Shown: in pieces, positions 18,341-28,107 of the stretch
Layout: each line of letters opens with the position of its first letter
Numbering within the stretch: the stretch's first letter is position 1
DNA from: Bacteroidales bacterium
GTDB taxonomy: Bacteria; Bacteroidota; Bacteroidia; Bacteroidales; UBA932
Reading direction: 5' to 3'
NCBI GenBank assembly: GCA_017454265.1
Contig: JAFTDJ010000021.1
Span: 26,034 to 90,033, forward strand
DNA: 64,000 nucleotides
The notes under the pieces: generated by a model
What the model was told of the DNA's origin: nothing
The model's database searches: none
Seen by the model: only the letters and a program-made list of their open reading frames with translations
Position numbers and translations under genes: made by a program

Positions 18341-19245
18341 GAAAGCTTTCTACAGAATTCTGCGGTCTCAGCTTCACGAACCCGGTAGTTCCTGCAAGCG
18401 GCACATTCGGATTCGGCCTGGAGCTGGCAGACAGCATGGACCTGAACGTTCTCGGTGGCATATCGCTTAAAGGCACCACCTTGGAGGCGCGTTTCGGCAA
18501 TCCCACGCCGCGTATTGCCGAGTGCAACGGCGGACTGCTCAACTCGGTTGGCCTGCAGAATCCCGGAATCCGCGAACTGGTAAATGCCAAGGTGCCGGCC
18601 CTGAGGCGCATATTCAGCGGCCGCATCATTGCCAACATCAGCGGTTTCTCCGCCGAAGAATACAAGGAGTGCTGCCGTATTGCAGACAGCTGCGGGGGCA
18701 TCGACATCATCGAGCTCAACATTTCCTGCCCTAACGTGCATGGCGGCGGAATGGCGTTCGGCACCGACCCCGGCGCTGCAGCTGAAGTGACCGAGGCGGT
18801 ACGCTCCGTATGCAGCAAGCCCCTGGTAGTGAAGCTCAGTCCCAACGTTACCGATATAGTTTCCGTCGCACGTGCCTGCGAAGATGCCGGAGCGGACGGC
18901 CTGTGCCTGATCAACACCATACTTGGGATGCGCATAGACATCAAGACCCGCCGCCCGGTACTCGCCAACAGGACAGGAGGGCTGTCCGGCCCTGCAGTAT
19001 TTCCGGTAGCGTTGAGGATGGTCTACGATGTTGCGCATGCCTGCAGCATTCCGGTAATGGGATGTGGAGGCGTGAGCGGCGCGCAGGACGTGGTGGAAAT
19101 GATGATGGCCGGAGCCAGAGTAGTGCAGGTCGGTTCGGAAAACCTGCGTAACCCGTTTGCCTGCAAGGAAATCGTAGAAGATTTGCCCGTCGTAATGGAA
19201 AAACTTGGAATAGAAAAACTTAGTGATATAATTGGATGCGCATGA
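18334..19245 (+). CDS. pyrD: PyrD, dihydroorotate dehydrogenase (class 1B catalytic subunit)
   Basis: PyrD oxidises dihydroorotate to orotate with FMN. The start ATG at 18334 overlaps the pyrK end and gives [14 protein letters not shown], 303 aa. The class 1 catalytic Cys is in NISCPNVHGGG; FMN-site segments are ASGTFGFG, SVGLQNPG and GCGGVSGAQD. It depends on PyrK for NAD+ reduction. It ends in an ATGA overlap with pyrF. Confidence 0.96.
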   Translation: MVRKLSTEFCGLSFTNPVVPASGTFGFGLELADSMDLNVLGGISLKGTTLEARFGNPTPRIAECNGGLLNSVGLQNPGIRELVNAKVPALRRIFSGRIIANISGFSAEEYKECCRIADSCGGIDIIELNISCPNVHGGGMAFGTDPGAAAEVTEAVRSVCSKPLVVKLSPNVTDIVSVARACEDAGADGLCLINTILGMRIDIKTRRPVLANRTGGLSGPAVFPVALRMVYDVAHACSIPVMGCGGVSGAQDVVEMMMAGARVVQVGSENLRNPFACKEIVEDLPVVMEKLGIEKLSDIIGCA

Positions 19246-19940
19246 AAAGAGACGTCATTATAGCCTGCGACTTCAGCGGGGCCGGAGAGGTGTATGATTT
19301 TCTGGACCTCTTCAAGGGCGGCCGCAAGCCCTTCGTAAAGATAGGTATGGAGCTGTTCTACGCAGAAGGCCCCTCCATCGTGCGCAGCATCAAGGAAAGG
19401 GGGCACAATGTTTTCCTCGACCTCAAGCTTCACGACATTCCCAACACCGTAAAAAAATCCATGCGGGTACTGTCCGGGCTTGATGTGGACATGGTGAATC
19501 TGCACGCCGCCGGCGGCAGCGCCATGATGCGGGCGGCTCTTGACGGCCTCACCAGGCCCGACGGCAGCCGTCCTCTGCTCATAGCCGTTACGCAGCTTAC
19601 GTCCACAAGCGCCGAAATGCTGAGGGATGAACTTCTCATCGGCTCTTCCATGGAAGAAACCATCTCCAGCTATGCAGTGAACGCGCGGAATGCAGGTCTG
19701 GACGGAGTGGTGTGTTCCCCGCGCGAAGCTGCGGCAGTGAAGGCTGCATGCGGCCCTGGCTTCGTTACAGTGACCCCTGGGATCCGCTTCGAAGGAGCTT
19801 CGACAGACGACCAGGTGCGCATCACCACTCCTGCCGGGGCAAGGGAACTCGGATCTGACTTCATAGTCGTCGGACGGCCTGTCACCGCCGCTCCCGACCC
19901 CGTTGCAGCATACAACAGGTGCTTGAATGACTTTATTTAG
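19242..19940 (+). CDS. pyrF: PyrF, orotidine 5'-phosphate decarboxylase
   Basis: PyrF decarboxylates OMP to UMP. The start chosen is the ATG at 19242, which forms an ATGA overlap with the pyrD stop; another ATG two codons upstream is possible. The 232-aa TIM barrel has the substrate Asp in ACDFSG and the signature [10 protein letters not shown] carrying the catalytic Lys/Asp pair. The C-terminal phosphate-binding part includes TPGIRF and [12 protein letters not shown]. It is followed after 37 bp by pyrE. Confidence 0.95.
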   Translation: MKRDVIIACDFSGAGEVYDFLDLFKGGRKPFVKIGMELFYAEGPSIVRSIKERGHNVFLDLKLHDIPNTVKKSMRVLSGLDVDMVNLHAAGGSAMMRAALDGLTRPDGSRPLLIAVTQLTSTSAEMLRDELLIGSSMEETISSYAVNARNAGLDGVVCSPREAAAVKAACGPGFVTVTPGIRFEGASTDDQVRITTPAGARELGSDFIVVGRPVTAAPDPVAAYNRCLNDFI

Positions 19941-19977
19941 ATGTTCCGTTTTTACCCGACATGACAGTTATACAGTT

Positions 19978-20586
19978 ATGGAAAAAGAAATAGCCAAAGC
20001 TTTACTGAGCATCGGTGCCGTGTTCCTGCGGCCCGACGACCCGTTTACCTGGGCCAGCGGCATCAAGAGCCCCATATATTGCGACAACCGCCTGACCCTG
20101 TCCGCCCCTGCCGTACGCGAAAAGGTGGAAGCCGGCCTTTCCGCCCTGGTACGGGAACATTTTCCCGGGTGCGAAATGCTGATGGGCACATCCACGGCAG
20201 GCATTGCCCACGCGGCAATAACCGCCACACTTCTGAACTTGCCTATGGGCTACGTACGGAGCGAAGCCAAGAGTCACGGCAGGACGAACCGTATAGAGGG
20301 ACGCATGGAAAAGGGGTGCAAGGTCGTGGTAGTGGAAGACCTTATTTCCACCGGAGGCAGTGCAATCGACGTCGTGAACGCCCTTCGCCAGGAAGGCGCG
20401 GAGGTGCTTGGAATCGTCAGCATCTTCACCTACGGAATACAGCGCGGAATTGAAAGGCTCTCTGCAGCAGGCACCGTGAACTACTCCCTGAGCAACCTCG
20501 ACGCTCTCGTGGACGTTGCAGCCGAGGAAGGTTATATTGCATCAGATCAGAAAAAAAATATCATCGAATTCAGAAACAGTCTATGA
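19978..20586 (+). CDS. pyrE: PyrE, orotate phosphoribosyltransferase
   Basis: PyrE joins orotate to PRPP to give OMP. The start ATG at 19978 gives [17 protein letters not shown], matching family N-termini; the frame continues upstream inside the pyrF end without homology. The 202-aa product carries [16 protein letters not shown] and the PRPP-binding motif [16 protein letters not shown]. It overlaps pyrB by 4 bp (ATGA). Confidence 0.96.
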   Translation: MEKEIAKALLSIGAVFLRPDDPFTWASGIKSPIYCDNRLTLSAPAVREKVEAGLSALVREHFPGCEMLMGTSTAGIAHAAITATLLNLPMGYVRSEAKSHGRTNRIEGRMEKGCKVVVVEDLISTGGSAIDVVNALRQEGAEVLGIVSIFTYGIQRGIERLSAAGTVNYSLSNLDALVDVAAEEGYIASDQKKNIIEFRNSL

Positions 20587-21659
20587 AGCACCTTATCGAC
20601 CCCACAGACCTGAGCAAGGCCGAAACAGACGAGATTATCGCCCTCGCAGAAGACATCATAAGCAACCGCGCCGCATACCGTGAGCGCTGTGCATTCAACA
20701 AACTTGCGACGCTCTTCTACGAGCCCAGCACCCGAACCCGCCTGAGTTTTACCTCCGCGATGATGGAACTGGGCGGAAATGTACTCGGTTTCTCGGACGC
20801 ACGCAATTCATCGGTCAGCAAAGGGGAAACTGTCCAGGACACAGTACGCGTAGTGGGTTGCTTTGCAGACGTGATTGCGATGAGGCATCATATAGAAGGC
20901 GCTCCTCTAGCCGCAGCGCTGGTCTCCCCTGTTCCCATCATCAATGCAGGCGACGGGAGCCACAGCCATCCCACTCAGACCCTGACAGATTTGCTCACTA
21001 TCAAGAGGGAGCTTGGGCGCATAGACGGAATCACAATCGGATTCTGCGGAGACCTCCGTTTCGGGCGCACAGTGCACTCCCTCATAAAGGCCCTGGCGCG
21101 TTACAGGGACATCAAGGTCATACTTATCGCCCCCGATGAACTGAGACTTCCGGACTACATCAAGCAGGACGTCTGCGACCGGTCAGGCATCAGCTACCGG
21201 GAGGTGCACACTATAGAAGAGGTAATATCAGAGCTTGACGTTCTCTATATGACCAGGGTTCAGAAAGAACGTTTCCTGGATGAGGACGAATTCGACAGGG
21301 TGAAAGACAGCTTCGTACTGGACACCGCACGTATGTCCTTGGCTAAAAGGCACATGGCCGTCCTTCACCCGCTCCCTCGCGTAAACGAAATCCTGCCCGA
21401 GGTGGACGCAGATCCCCGCGCCGCTTACTTCCGCCAGGTGGAAAACGGCAAATTTGTCCGCATGGCACTGATAAGCAAACTGCTGGAATGGAAAGACGCC
21501 CCTTCGCACGCATGGAGCCCGGGGCCCGTCGCCGACGTTCCCGGGCGCTGCCCCAACCCCAAGTGCATCTGCAACTGCGAAAACGTAGAAAAACGCATCC
21601 GGCTTTCCGAAGACGGAACCGCCAGATGCGCCTATTGCGATGCCAAGATAGTTTCCTAG
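20583..21659 (+). CDS. pyrB: PyrB fused to the PyrI zinc domain, aspartate carbamoyltransferase
   Basis: The 358-aa protein makes carbamoyl aspartate from carbamoyl phosphate and aspartate. Residues 1 to about 305 are a complete catalytic chain with [12 protein letters not shown], the SKGETVQDT loop and HPTQTLTDL. The last 50 residues form a Cys4 zinc domain with the spacing of the PyrI C-terminus: Cys323-x4-Cys328 and Cys349-x2-Cys352. The nucleotide-binding allosteric domain of PyrI (about 100 residues) is missing and no separate pyrI is in the operon. The zinc domain may hold catalytic trimers together without CTP/ATP control (inference). It is the last gene of the pyr operon and overlaps convergent glpF by 4 bp. 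Confidence 0.93.
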   Translation: MKHLIDPTDLSKAETDEIIALAEDIISNRAAYRERCAFNKLATLFYEPSTRTRLSFTSAMMELGGNVLGFSDARNSSVSKGETVQDTVRVVGCFADVIAMRHHIEGAPLAAALVSPVPIINAGDGSHSHPTQTLTDLLTIKRELGRIDGITIGFCGDLRFGRTVHSLIKALARYRDIKVILIAPDELRLPDYIKQDVCDRSGISYREVHTIEEVISELDVLYMTRVQKERFLDEDEFDRVKDSFVLDTARMSLAKRHMAVLHPLPRVNEILPEVDADPRAAYFRQVENGKFVRMALISKLLEWKDAPSHAWSPGPVADVPGRCPNPKCICNCENVEKRIRLSEDGTARCAYCDAKIVS

Positions 21660-22381
21660 TACATCAGGGAGAAGCAAAGCGCTGCGATGCAGCCTCCCAC
21701 AACAGGTCCCAATACGGGCACCCAACTGTAACCCCATCCGCTGTCGCGCTTGCCGGAGATGGGCAGTATGGCATGGGCAATCCTCGGAGCAAGATCTCGG
21801 GCAGGGTTAATGGCATATCCGGTAGCTCCTCCAAGTGACATGCCTATCGCCATAATGAGCATGGTCACGGGGAAGGCGCCAAGGGAACCCATTCCAAGCA
21901 CAACGTTCTCCTTTGTGGAGAAAACCAGGATTACGAAGACCAGCAGCCATGTCGCCAGGGCTTCGCAGAAAAAATTGCGCCACTTGTTCTGGACTGCAGG
22001 CATGGTGCAGAATACGCCGAGCTTTGTATCGGGGTCTTCTGTGGCGTCGAAGTGATCTTTGTAGAAAAGGAACACCGCGACGGCTCCGAGAAGGCCTCCG
22101 AGAAGCTGGGAGACTATGTAAGGCAGCACTTCGGACCAAAGGAACTGGCCCGCCAGGGCAAGGCCCATGGTAACGGCAGGATTGAGGTGAGCGCCGGAAT
22201 ACGGTCCTGAGATAAAAACGCCGCACATTACCGCGAGACCCCAACCAATCGTTATTACAATCCAACCTCCGCCGAAGCCTTTGGACTTCTTGAGAGTGGT
22301 ACAGGCGACAACGCCGTCGCCAAGGAGGATCAACACGAAAGTGCCGACCAGCTCAAAAAGGCATTTTGTAAAAAGATCCAT
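21656..22381 (-). CDS. glpF: GlpF-like aquaglyceroporin (MIP family)
   Basis: A 241-aa inner-membrane channel with six predicted helices and the two NPA loops HLNPAVT and AINPARDLAPR. The Asp after the second NPA and the neighbouring glycerol kinase point to a glycerol facilitator and not a strict water channel. It follows glpK by 4 bp on the minus strand, so glycerol uptake and phosphorylation are co-transcribed. Confidence 0.9.
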   Translation of the reverse strand: MDLFTKCLFELVGTFVLILLGDGVVACTTLKKSKGFGGGWIVITIGWGLAVMCGVFISGPYSGAHLNPAVTMGLALAGQFLWSEVLPYIVSQLLGGLLGAVAVFLFYKDHFDATEDPDTKLGVFCTMPAVQNKWRNFFCEALATWLLVFVILVFSTKENVVLGMGSLGAFPVTMLIMAIGMSLGGATGYAINPARDLAPRIAHAILPISGKRDSGWGYSWVPVLGPVVGGCIAALCFSLMY

Positions 22382-22385
22382 TTGC

Positions 22386-23870
22386 TTATTCTGCTTTTTT
22401 TGTCAATGTTCTGGAAACAGCGTCTTTCCAACCGTTTACCGCGGCTGTCACGCACTCGGGACTTGCCTCGGGATGGAATACGCGCTCTGCACGCCACTGC
22501 ATCTTGAGTTCATCCAGGGATGCCCAGAAGCCGACGGCCAGTCCTGCCAGATACGCAGCTCCGAGCGCAGTGGTTTCAGTGACTACGGGACGCACCACAT
22601 CGGTGCCCAGTATATCGGCCTGGAACTGCATCATAAGGTTGTTACGGGAAGCCCCGCCATCCACCTTCAGGGAGCGAAGCGCAACGCCCGCATCCTTGCG
22701 CATCGCATCCACAACATCCATGGTCTCGAATGCGATACCTTCGAGGGCGGCGCGTGCAATATGTGCAGCGGTAGTTCCACGGGTGATACCGGTGACGGTA
22801 CCTTTGGCATAAGGGTCCCAGTACGGGGCGCCGAGTCCGGTGAGCGCAGGTACCAGACATACACCGCCGCTGTCGGGCACCTGTGAGGCCAGGGCCTCTA
22901 TTTCAGATGAGCTCTTTATTATTCCCAGGCCGTCACGAAGCCACTGGACTATGGAGCCGGCAACGAAAACACTGCCTTCCAGGGCATAGTCTACGCGGTC
23001 GCCTATCTTCCATGCAATGGTGGTGAGAAGCTGATTTTCAGACTTGATGGCCTTGGAGCCGCTGTTCATCAGCAAGAAGCAGCCTGTGCCGTAAGTGTTT
23101 TTGACCTCTCCGGGATCGGTACACATCTGCCCGAAGAGAGCGGCCTGCTGATCTCCCGCAGCACCTGCGACCGGTACTCCGCCAAGGAGTTCGCAGGATC
23201 CGTACACCTCGCTGGAAGAGCGCACCTGAGGCATCATGGAAGCCGGGATGCCGAGAAGGTTGAGCAGTTCATCGTCCCAGCGCAGGGTGTGAATGTTGAA
23301 CAGCATGGTGCGGGAGGCGTTGGATACGTCGGTACAGTGCACACGGCCGTCTGTCAGTTTCCATATCAGCCAGCTGTCGACAGTACCGAAACGCAGGCGG
23401 CCCTGCCGGGCAAGGTCCCTGGCTCCATCCACGTTCTCAAGTATCCAGCGTATCTTGGTACCGCTGAAGTAGGCGTCAATGAGCAGGCCGGTCTTGTCGC
23501 GCACCTTTTCCGTAAGGCCGAGGGCCTTCAGGGAGTCGCAGTATTCCGACGTACGGCGGTCCTGCCATACGATTGCGTTGTGTATGGGCTTACCGGTCTC
23601 AGCGTCCCACACTATGGTGGTTTCGCGCTGGTTGGTGATACCCACCGCGGCGATCTCCTGTGCTGAAACGCCCGATTTCTCTATGACCTCCTTCATTACG
23701 GAATACTGGCTGGACCAGATTTCTTCCGGGTCGTGTTCCACCAGTCCGGGCTGTGGAAAATACTGGGTGAATTCCTTTTGGCTTACGGCGCAGGGCGTGC
23801 CGTCGTGATCGAAGATAATGGCGCGGGAACTGCTTGTTCCCTGGTCCAAAGCTAAAATGTACTTTTTCAT
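22386..23870 (-). CDS. glpK: GlpK, glycerol kinase
   Basis: GlpK phosphorylates glycerol to sn-glycerol 3-phosphate, trapping what GlpF admits. The start chosen is the ATG at 23868-23870 ([18 protein letters not shown]); an ATG five codons upstream falls in the promoter region. It is 494 aa, typical for FGGY kinases, with [41 protein letters not shown] and [17 protein letters not shown]. It diverges from a glycerophosphodiesterase gene, which could release glycerol phosphate from phospholipid headgroups outside the cell. Confidence 0.96.
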   Translation of the reverse strand: MKKYILALDQGTSSSRAIIFDHDGTPCAVSQKEFTQYFPQPGLVEHDPEEIWSSQYSVMKEVIEKSGVSAQEIAAVGITNQRETTIVWDAETGKPIHNAIVWQDRRTSEYCDSLKALGLTEKVRDKTGLLIDAYFSGTKIRWILENVDGARDLARQGRLRFGTVDSWLIWKLTDGRVHCTDVSNASRTMLFNIHTLRWDDELLNLLGIPASMMPQVRSSSEVYGSCELLGGVPVAGAAGDQQAALFGQMCTDPGEVKNTYGTGCFLLMNSGSKAIKSENQLLTTIAWKIGDRVDYALEGSVFVAGSIVQWLRDGLGIIKSSSEIEALASQVPDSGGVCLVPALTGLGAPYWDPYAKGTVTGITRGTTAAHIARAALEGIAFETMDVVDAMRKDAGVALRSLKVDGGASRNNLMMQFQADILGTDVVRPVVTETTALGAAYLAGLAVGFWASLDELKMQWRAERVFHPEASPECVTAAVNGWKDAVSRTLTKKAE

Positions 23871-23882
23871 AATGTGGTATCG

Positions 23883-23890
23883 CAAATATA
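23883..23890 (-). promoter_or_regulatory. -7 box for glpK-glpF
   Basis: The minus strand reads TATATTTG, an exact TAnnTTTG match. The predicted +1 (about 23876) lies only six bases before the glpK ATG, a very short leader. No clear -33 element is seen. It is back-to-back with the promoter of the glycerophosphodiesterase gene. Confidence 0.5.
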
Positions 23891-23902
23891 AGCTTTTTTT
23901 GG

Positions 23903-23910
23903 TATTTTTG
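23903..23910 (+). promoter_or_regulatory. -7 box for the glycerophosphodiesterase gene
   Basis: TATTTTTG matches TAnnTTTG. It predicts a start near 23917 and a 14-nt leader before the ATG at 23931. The -33 region is weak. Confidence 0.45.
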
Positions 23911-23930
23911 CAGAACTAAGCTACACTAAT

Positions 23931-24785
23931 ATGCGTCTCTTCAAATTTATGGCAATCGCCGCTGCAGCCCTGGCCATGGCCGGCTGCTCCACATCGAAAA
24001 AAATAAGCTACAATCCCGAGACGGGTTTCCCCGTAATAGACCAGAAAGGCAAGGTGGCCATAGTAGCCCACCGCGGCTTCTGGAAGTCGGAACAGGGCGG
24101 AATGAGCGAAAACTCCATCGCCTCTCTCAAGGCGGCCCAGGACGCGGGTCTCTGGGGCAGCGAATGCGACATCCACCTTACAGCAGATGACGTAGTCATC
24201 GTAAATCACGACAACAGCATCGAGGGCAAGAAGATTGCAACCCACAAGTTCGAGGACTTTGCCAACGACCTCCTCCCCAACGGAGAACGTCGTCCGACGC
24301 TGGACGAGTACCTTGTTCAGACAGCGAAGAACCGGAACACGAAGCTGGTCATCGAATTTAAGAAGCAGCCATCTCCGGAGCGTGAGGATTTGCTGGTAGA
24401 AAAGACCATTGCCGCACTCAAGGCCCATAATCTCTATACCCCGGAGCGTGTGTTGTTCATCAGTTTCAGCAAGCACATCTGCGAGAAAGTCGCCCGCGAG
24501 CATCCCCGGTTTATCAACCAGTTCCTTTCTGCAGACCCCATAGGAAACCAGAATCCCGACATCTACGGAGACCTGGGAATCAACGGAGTGGATTACCACT
24601 ACAAAATGTTCAAAGCCCATCCCGAGTGGGTCAGGGGCGCTCATCAGCGCGGCATGTCGGTAAACGCCTGGACAGTAAACAAGGCGGATGATATCCGCAG
24701 GATGATTGAGGTGGGGGTGGACGCCATAACCACCAACGAGCCCCTGCTGGTACGTGATTTACTCGGCGAGAAAGAATATAAATGA
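23931..24785 (+). CDS. Glycerophosphodiester phosphodiesterase lipoprotein
   Basis: A 284-aa secreted lipoprotein: the signal peptide ends in the lipobox AMAGC, followed by a GDPD TIM barrel. Catalytic/metal residues are visible in VAHRGFW, SENSIAS, ECDIHLTADD and VNHDNS. Such enzymes hydrolyse glycerophosphodiesters to sn-glycerol 3-phosphate and an alcohol in the periplasm or at the outer membrane. The divergent glpK-glpF fits a glycerol/phospholipid-headgroup salvage role. Its stop overlaps the next ATG by 4 bp. The family is well supported; the substrate is not known. Confidence 0.9.
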   Translation: MRLFKFMAIAAAALAMAGCSTSKKISYNPETGFPVIDQKGKVAIVAHRGFWKSEQGGMSENSIASLKAAQDAGLWGSECDIHLTADDVVIVNHDNSIEGKKIATHKFEDFANDLLPNGERRPTLDEYLVQTAKNRNTKLVIEFKKQPSPEREDLLVEKTIAALKAHNLYTPERVLFISFSKHICEKVAREHPRFINQFLSADPIGNQNPDIYGDLGINGVDYHYKMFKAHPEWVRGAHQRGMSVNAWTVNKADDIRRMIEVGVDAITTNEPLLVRDLLGEKEYK

Positions 24786-25504
24786 GATATTTCGGAGCAA
24801 TAGCGGCCATGATACTGGCTTGCGCTCCGCTCAGAGCTGCCGGCCCCGGTTTTTCCGTGGACGGCAGAGTTCTGCTGTCTTCTGCCTATCTGTGGCGTGG
24901 CGACAGGGTCTGCGGCACCCACTTCAATCCGGATGTGTGCCTGAACTTCGGAAACTTCACTATTGAGAACTACGACTACCTCTCGTTCGACGGACAGTAC
25001 AAAGAAATCGACTGGGACCTCAGCTGGAAAGCCGGTGATTTCACCTTCCACCTTGCAGACTACTATGCACGCTACGCAAGCGACCCTGGGAAGGAGAACT
25101 TTTTCAACTGGAAGAAAGGACAGACAAATCACGTGGACGAGATTGCCCTCGTTTACGACAGTTCCCTGTTCCCTCTCACGGCCAAATGGTTCACCTTCTT
25201 CTGGGGAGATTGGATTCCGGACAGTACCGGCGCTCCGGACAGGCTCTCGCTGTCGTCTTATCTGGAACTCGGCACATACTACAAATCGGAGAAATGGGGT
25301 ATATGCAGCCTCGCCCTGGGCGCCAGCGTCCTGAAAGGTTCATATACAAACTATTCCCGCGACTTTGCGCCCATTCATTTAGAACTCAAATATGAAAAGA
25401 TTCTGGATGCCGGCAGTATCAGGATACCTGTCGGCGCTTCTTTTGTCGTTAATCCTTACAACCACAGCTGCTACGGCGCAGCCTGGGCAGGATTCGAATT
25501 TTAA
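24782..25504 (+). CDS. Predicted outer-membrane beta-barrel protein
   Basis: A 240-aa protein of unknown function with a cleavable-looking signal peptide (MRYFGAIAAMILACAPLRAA). The body is rich in alternating aromatic/polar strands and ends in a terminal Phe (WAGFEF), both typical of outer-membrane barrels. It is translationally coupled (ATGA) to the glycerophosphodiesterase lipoprotein upstream and followed after 22 bp by pgi. It may be a porin-like partner for the substrate of the upstream enzyme, but no family is recognised with confidence. Confidence 0.65.
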   Translation: MRYFGAIAAMILACAPLRAAGPGFSVDGRVLLSSAYLWRGDRVCGTHFNPDVCLNFGNFTIENYDYLSFDGQYKEIDWDLSWKAGDFTFHLADYYARYASDPGKENFFNWKKGQTNHVDEIALVYDSSLFPLTAKWFTFFWGDWIPDSTGAPDRLSLSSYLELGTYYKSEKWGICSLALGASVLKGSYTNYSRDFAPIHLELKYEKILDAGSIRIPVGASFVVNPYNHSCYGAAWAGFEF

Positions 25505-25526
25505 CAACAAAGAAAACATATCATCT

Positions 25527-26855
25527 ATGGTAAAAATCAATTTAAACGGTTGCAATTCCTTCGTAAAGGATGCAGATTATCAGAAGTATGTGCAGAAGGC
25601 GCTCGAAGCCTATGACATACTGGACAAGGAAACCGGAGCAGGCAACGACTTCCTGGGCTGGAAAACGCTGCCAGACGGCACCCCGGAGTCGCTCATTACC
25701 GCCTGTGAGGCCGTACGCGACGACTGGAAGGCACGCGGAGTGAACCTCGTGGTCGTCATCGGCATCGGAGGTTCCTACCTCGGCGCACGCTGTGCCCTGG
25801 AGGCTCTCAACCACCAGTTCATTCAGGATCCGGCAAGGCCCCGCGTAGTCTTTGCCGGCAACAATCTATCCGAAGAGTATCTGGCGGAAATGATGGACCT
25901 TGCAGAAAAGAGCAGCGTAGCATGCATAGTCATCTCAAAGTCCGGCACCACCACGGAACCTGCGGTGGCATTCCGCATCGTCAAGGAGCATATTGAAAAG
26001 CGCTATGGCAAGAAAGAGGCCGCTGACCGTATCGTAGCCGTTACCGATGCCGCCCGCGGCGCTCTCAAGACGCTTTCGACACAGGAAGGATACCGCACCT
26101 TCGTAGTTCCCGACAACGTAGGCGGACGCTTCTCCGTACTCTCCCCCGTCGGCCTTCTGCCCATCTGCGTAGCCGGTTACGACGTACGGGCGATGCTCAA
26201 GGGCGCTGAAGCGGCAAAGGCTCAGGTAAGCGTACGCTCAGCCGGGAATCCCGCGGTACAGTATGCTGCAATGCGCAATTTGCAGTACTTCGAACTGGGC
26301 AAAAAAGTGGAGGTTCTCGTAACCTACAATCCCCGTTTCATGTTCCTTGGCGAATGGTGGAAGCAGCTCTTCGGCGAATCCGAGGGCAAGGACGGAAAGG
26401 GAATATACCCTGCCTCCGCCAACTTTACCACCGACCTTCATTCGATCGGCCAGTTCATCCAGGACGGCGACCGTTGCATGTTCGAGACGGTGGTCAGCAT
26501 CGAGAAGTCGAACCGTAACGTAGTAATAGGCAGCGACGAGCAGAACCTCGACCAGCTCAACTACCTTGCCGGTAAGAATGTGGAGCACTGCAACGCAATG
26601 GCTGCACTGGGTACCAAACTCGCCCATATCGACGGCGGAGTACCCCAGATAGAGATATCCATCGAGCGAGTGAACGAATACTGCATAGGCGAACTGTTCT
26701 ATTTCTTCGAAGCCGCCTGCGGCATAAGCGCTTACCTGCTGGGGGTCAATCCTTTCAACCAGCCCGGTGTGGAAGCATATAAAAAGAATATGTTCGCCCT
26801 GCTGCGCAAGCCCGGATACGAGGCCCAGACCGAGGAAATACTCAAACGCCTCTGA
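25527..26855 (+). CDS. pgi: Pgi, glucose-6-phosphate isomerase
   Basis: Pgi interconverts glucose 6-phosphate and fructose 6-phosphate. The start chosen is the ATG at 25527 (MVKINLNGCN); the upstream open frame overlaps the preceding gene in another register and encodes no homologous sequence. The 442-aa size matches the short Bacillus-type enzyme. Motifs are GIGGSYLGARCALEAL, the SKSGTTTEPA phosphate loop, HIDGGVPQIEISIER and NPFNQPGVEAYKKNM, which carries the catalytic Lys. It overlaps convergent lpdA by 14 bp. Confidence 0.96.
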   Translation: MVKINLNGCNSFVKDADYQKYVQKALEAYDILDKETGAGNDFLGWKTLPDGTPESLITACEAVRDDWKARGVNLVVVIGIGGSYLGARCALEALNHQFIQDPARPRVVFAGNNLSEEYLAEMMDLAEKSSVACIVISKSGTTTEPAVAFRIVKEHIEKRYGKKEAADRIVAVTDAARGALKTLSTQEGYRTFVVPDNVGGRFSVLSPVGLLPICVAGYDVRAMLKGAEAAKAQVSVRSAGNPAVQYAAMRNLQYFELGKKVEVLVTYNPRFMFLGEWWKQLFGESEGKDGKGIYPASANFTTDLHSIGQFIQDGDRCMFETVVSIEKSNRNVVIGSDEQNLDQLNYLAGKNVEHCNAMAALGTKLAHIDGGVPQIEISIERVNEYCIGELFYFFEAACGISAYLLGVNPFNQPGVEAYKKNMFALLRKPGYEAQTEEILKRL

Positions 26856-28107
26856 CAGCCGCAAGCAACACCTCGCTGAGCGTGGGGTGGGCGTGGATTA
26901 TGTCCCCCGCCTGCCCGGCAGTGGCTCCGAGGGCTATCAATACGGCGGCCTCGTGAATGAGGTCCGAAGAATGGGCGCCCAGGATATGGGCGCCTATTAT
27001 TTTGCCGGTGGCCTTGTCGGCAATGACCTTGCACCAGCCGTCGGCCTCTCCGCTCGCGACAGCCTTGCCGTTGGCGCGGTAGTTGGCTTTGCCGACGGAA
27101 ATATCCCTTCCGGCGCACTCCTCTTCCGTCAGTCCCACGGTAGCGGCTTCGGGCACGGTAAACACTGCGGCCGGCACGACTGACATATCTATAAGGCATG
27201 CTTCGCCGATAATGTGCGCAAGGGCCTTGCGTCCCTGGGCGGAGGCCACGTGAGCGAGCATCATACCGCCGGTAATGTCTCCGACAGCATATATTCCCGG
27301 CCGGTTTGTCTGCATGTTCTCATCCACCACTATGCCGCGCGGAGTGTATTCTATGCCCGCCTCATCGAGATTCAGGGAGGCCAGGTTCGGCCTGCGGCCT
27401 ACCGCCATAAGGATGCAGTCGGCAGCCGTTTCGAATTCCTTGTCGCTCTTGGACCAGCGTACTGCGCCATCTTCAATCGCCGTTACACGGGCAGATGTTT
27501 CTATCTTTATGCCCCGCTTGACAAGGGATGCCTTCAGGCGTTTGGCAAGGTCCACGTCAAAGCGCGGGAGGATGTTGGGACAGAACTCCAGCACTGTAAC
27601 CTCAGAGCCGAATTTCCGGTAGATGGAAGCGAATTCCAGGCCGATTACGCCGCCGCCTATTACGCAAAGACGTTCCGGGACTTCGCTCAGTTCCAGCATT
27701 GCAGAAGAGTCGAGGGCCTTTTCCGCTCCGGGGATGGGAAGGCTTGCGCTGACGGAACCGGTTGCAATGATAATTGCGTCCGCATCGAAGTGAAGAGTGC
27801 TCCCGTCATCGGCACGCACATCCACGCAATGCCCGCATCCCAGACTCGCAACGCCTTGCACAACAGTGATGAGAGGATTGCGCATCAGCTGGTTTATGCC
27901 GCCGGTGAGCTGCTCCACGACGGCGTGTTTACGTTCCTGATCGGGAGCGTCCATAGCACATAGCGCCTTGGTAGGAATGCATCCTTCATTCAGGCAGGTG
28001 CCTCCGAGAGGGCCGTCGGATATTAATACTACTTCAATTCCACGTGCGGCAGCTTCCGCCGCTGTTTCATAACCGCCTGGGCCGGCGCCGATGATAATCA
28101 GTTTCAT
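26842..28107 (-). CDS. lpdA: LpdA, dihydrolipoyl dehydrogenase
   Basis: This flavoenzyme reoxidises dihydrolipoamide of 2-oxoacid dehydrogenase or glycine-cleavage complexes. It is 421 aa, shorter than the usual 460-475. It has the FAD GAGPGGYETA motif, the redox disulfide in GGTCLNEGCIPTK, the NAD-binding VIGGGVIGLEFASIY and the C-terminal His-Glu active site in HAHPTLSE. No E1/E2 or lipoate genes are nearby. It is coupled to priA by TAATG (28105-28109), an unusual partner. Confidence 0.93.
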   Translation of the reverse strand: MKLIIIGAGPGGYETAAEAAARGIEVVLISDGPLGGTCLNEGCIPTKALCAMDAPDQERKHAVVEQLTGGINQLMRNPLITVVQGVASLGCGHCVDVRADDGSTLHFDADAIIIATGSVSASLPIPGAEKALDSSAMLELSEVPERLCVIGGGVIGLEFASIYRKFGSEVTVLEFCPNILPRFDVDLAKRLKASLVKRGIKIETSARVTAIEDGAVRWSKSDKEFETAADCILMAVGRRPNLASLNLDEAGIEYTPRGIVVDENMQTNRPGIYAVGDITGGMMLAHVASAQGRKALAHIIGEACLIDMSVVPAAVFTVPEAATVGLTEEECAGRDISVGKANYRANGKAVASGEADGWCKVIADKATGKIIGAHILGAHSSDLIHEAAVLIALGATAGQAGDIIHAHPTLSEVLLAAVRGV

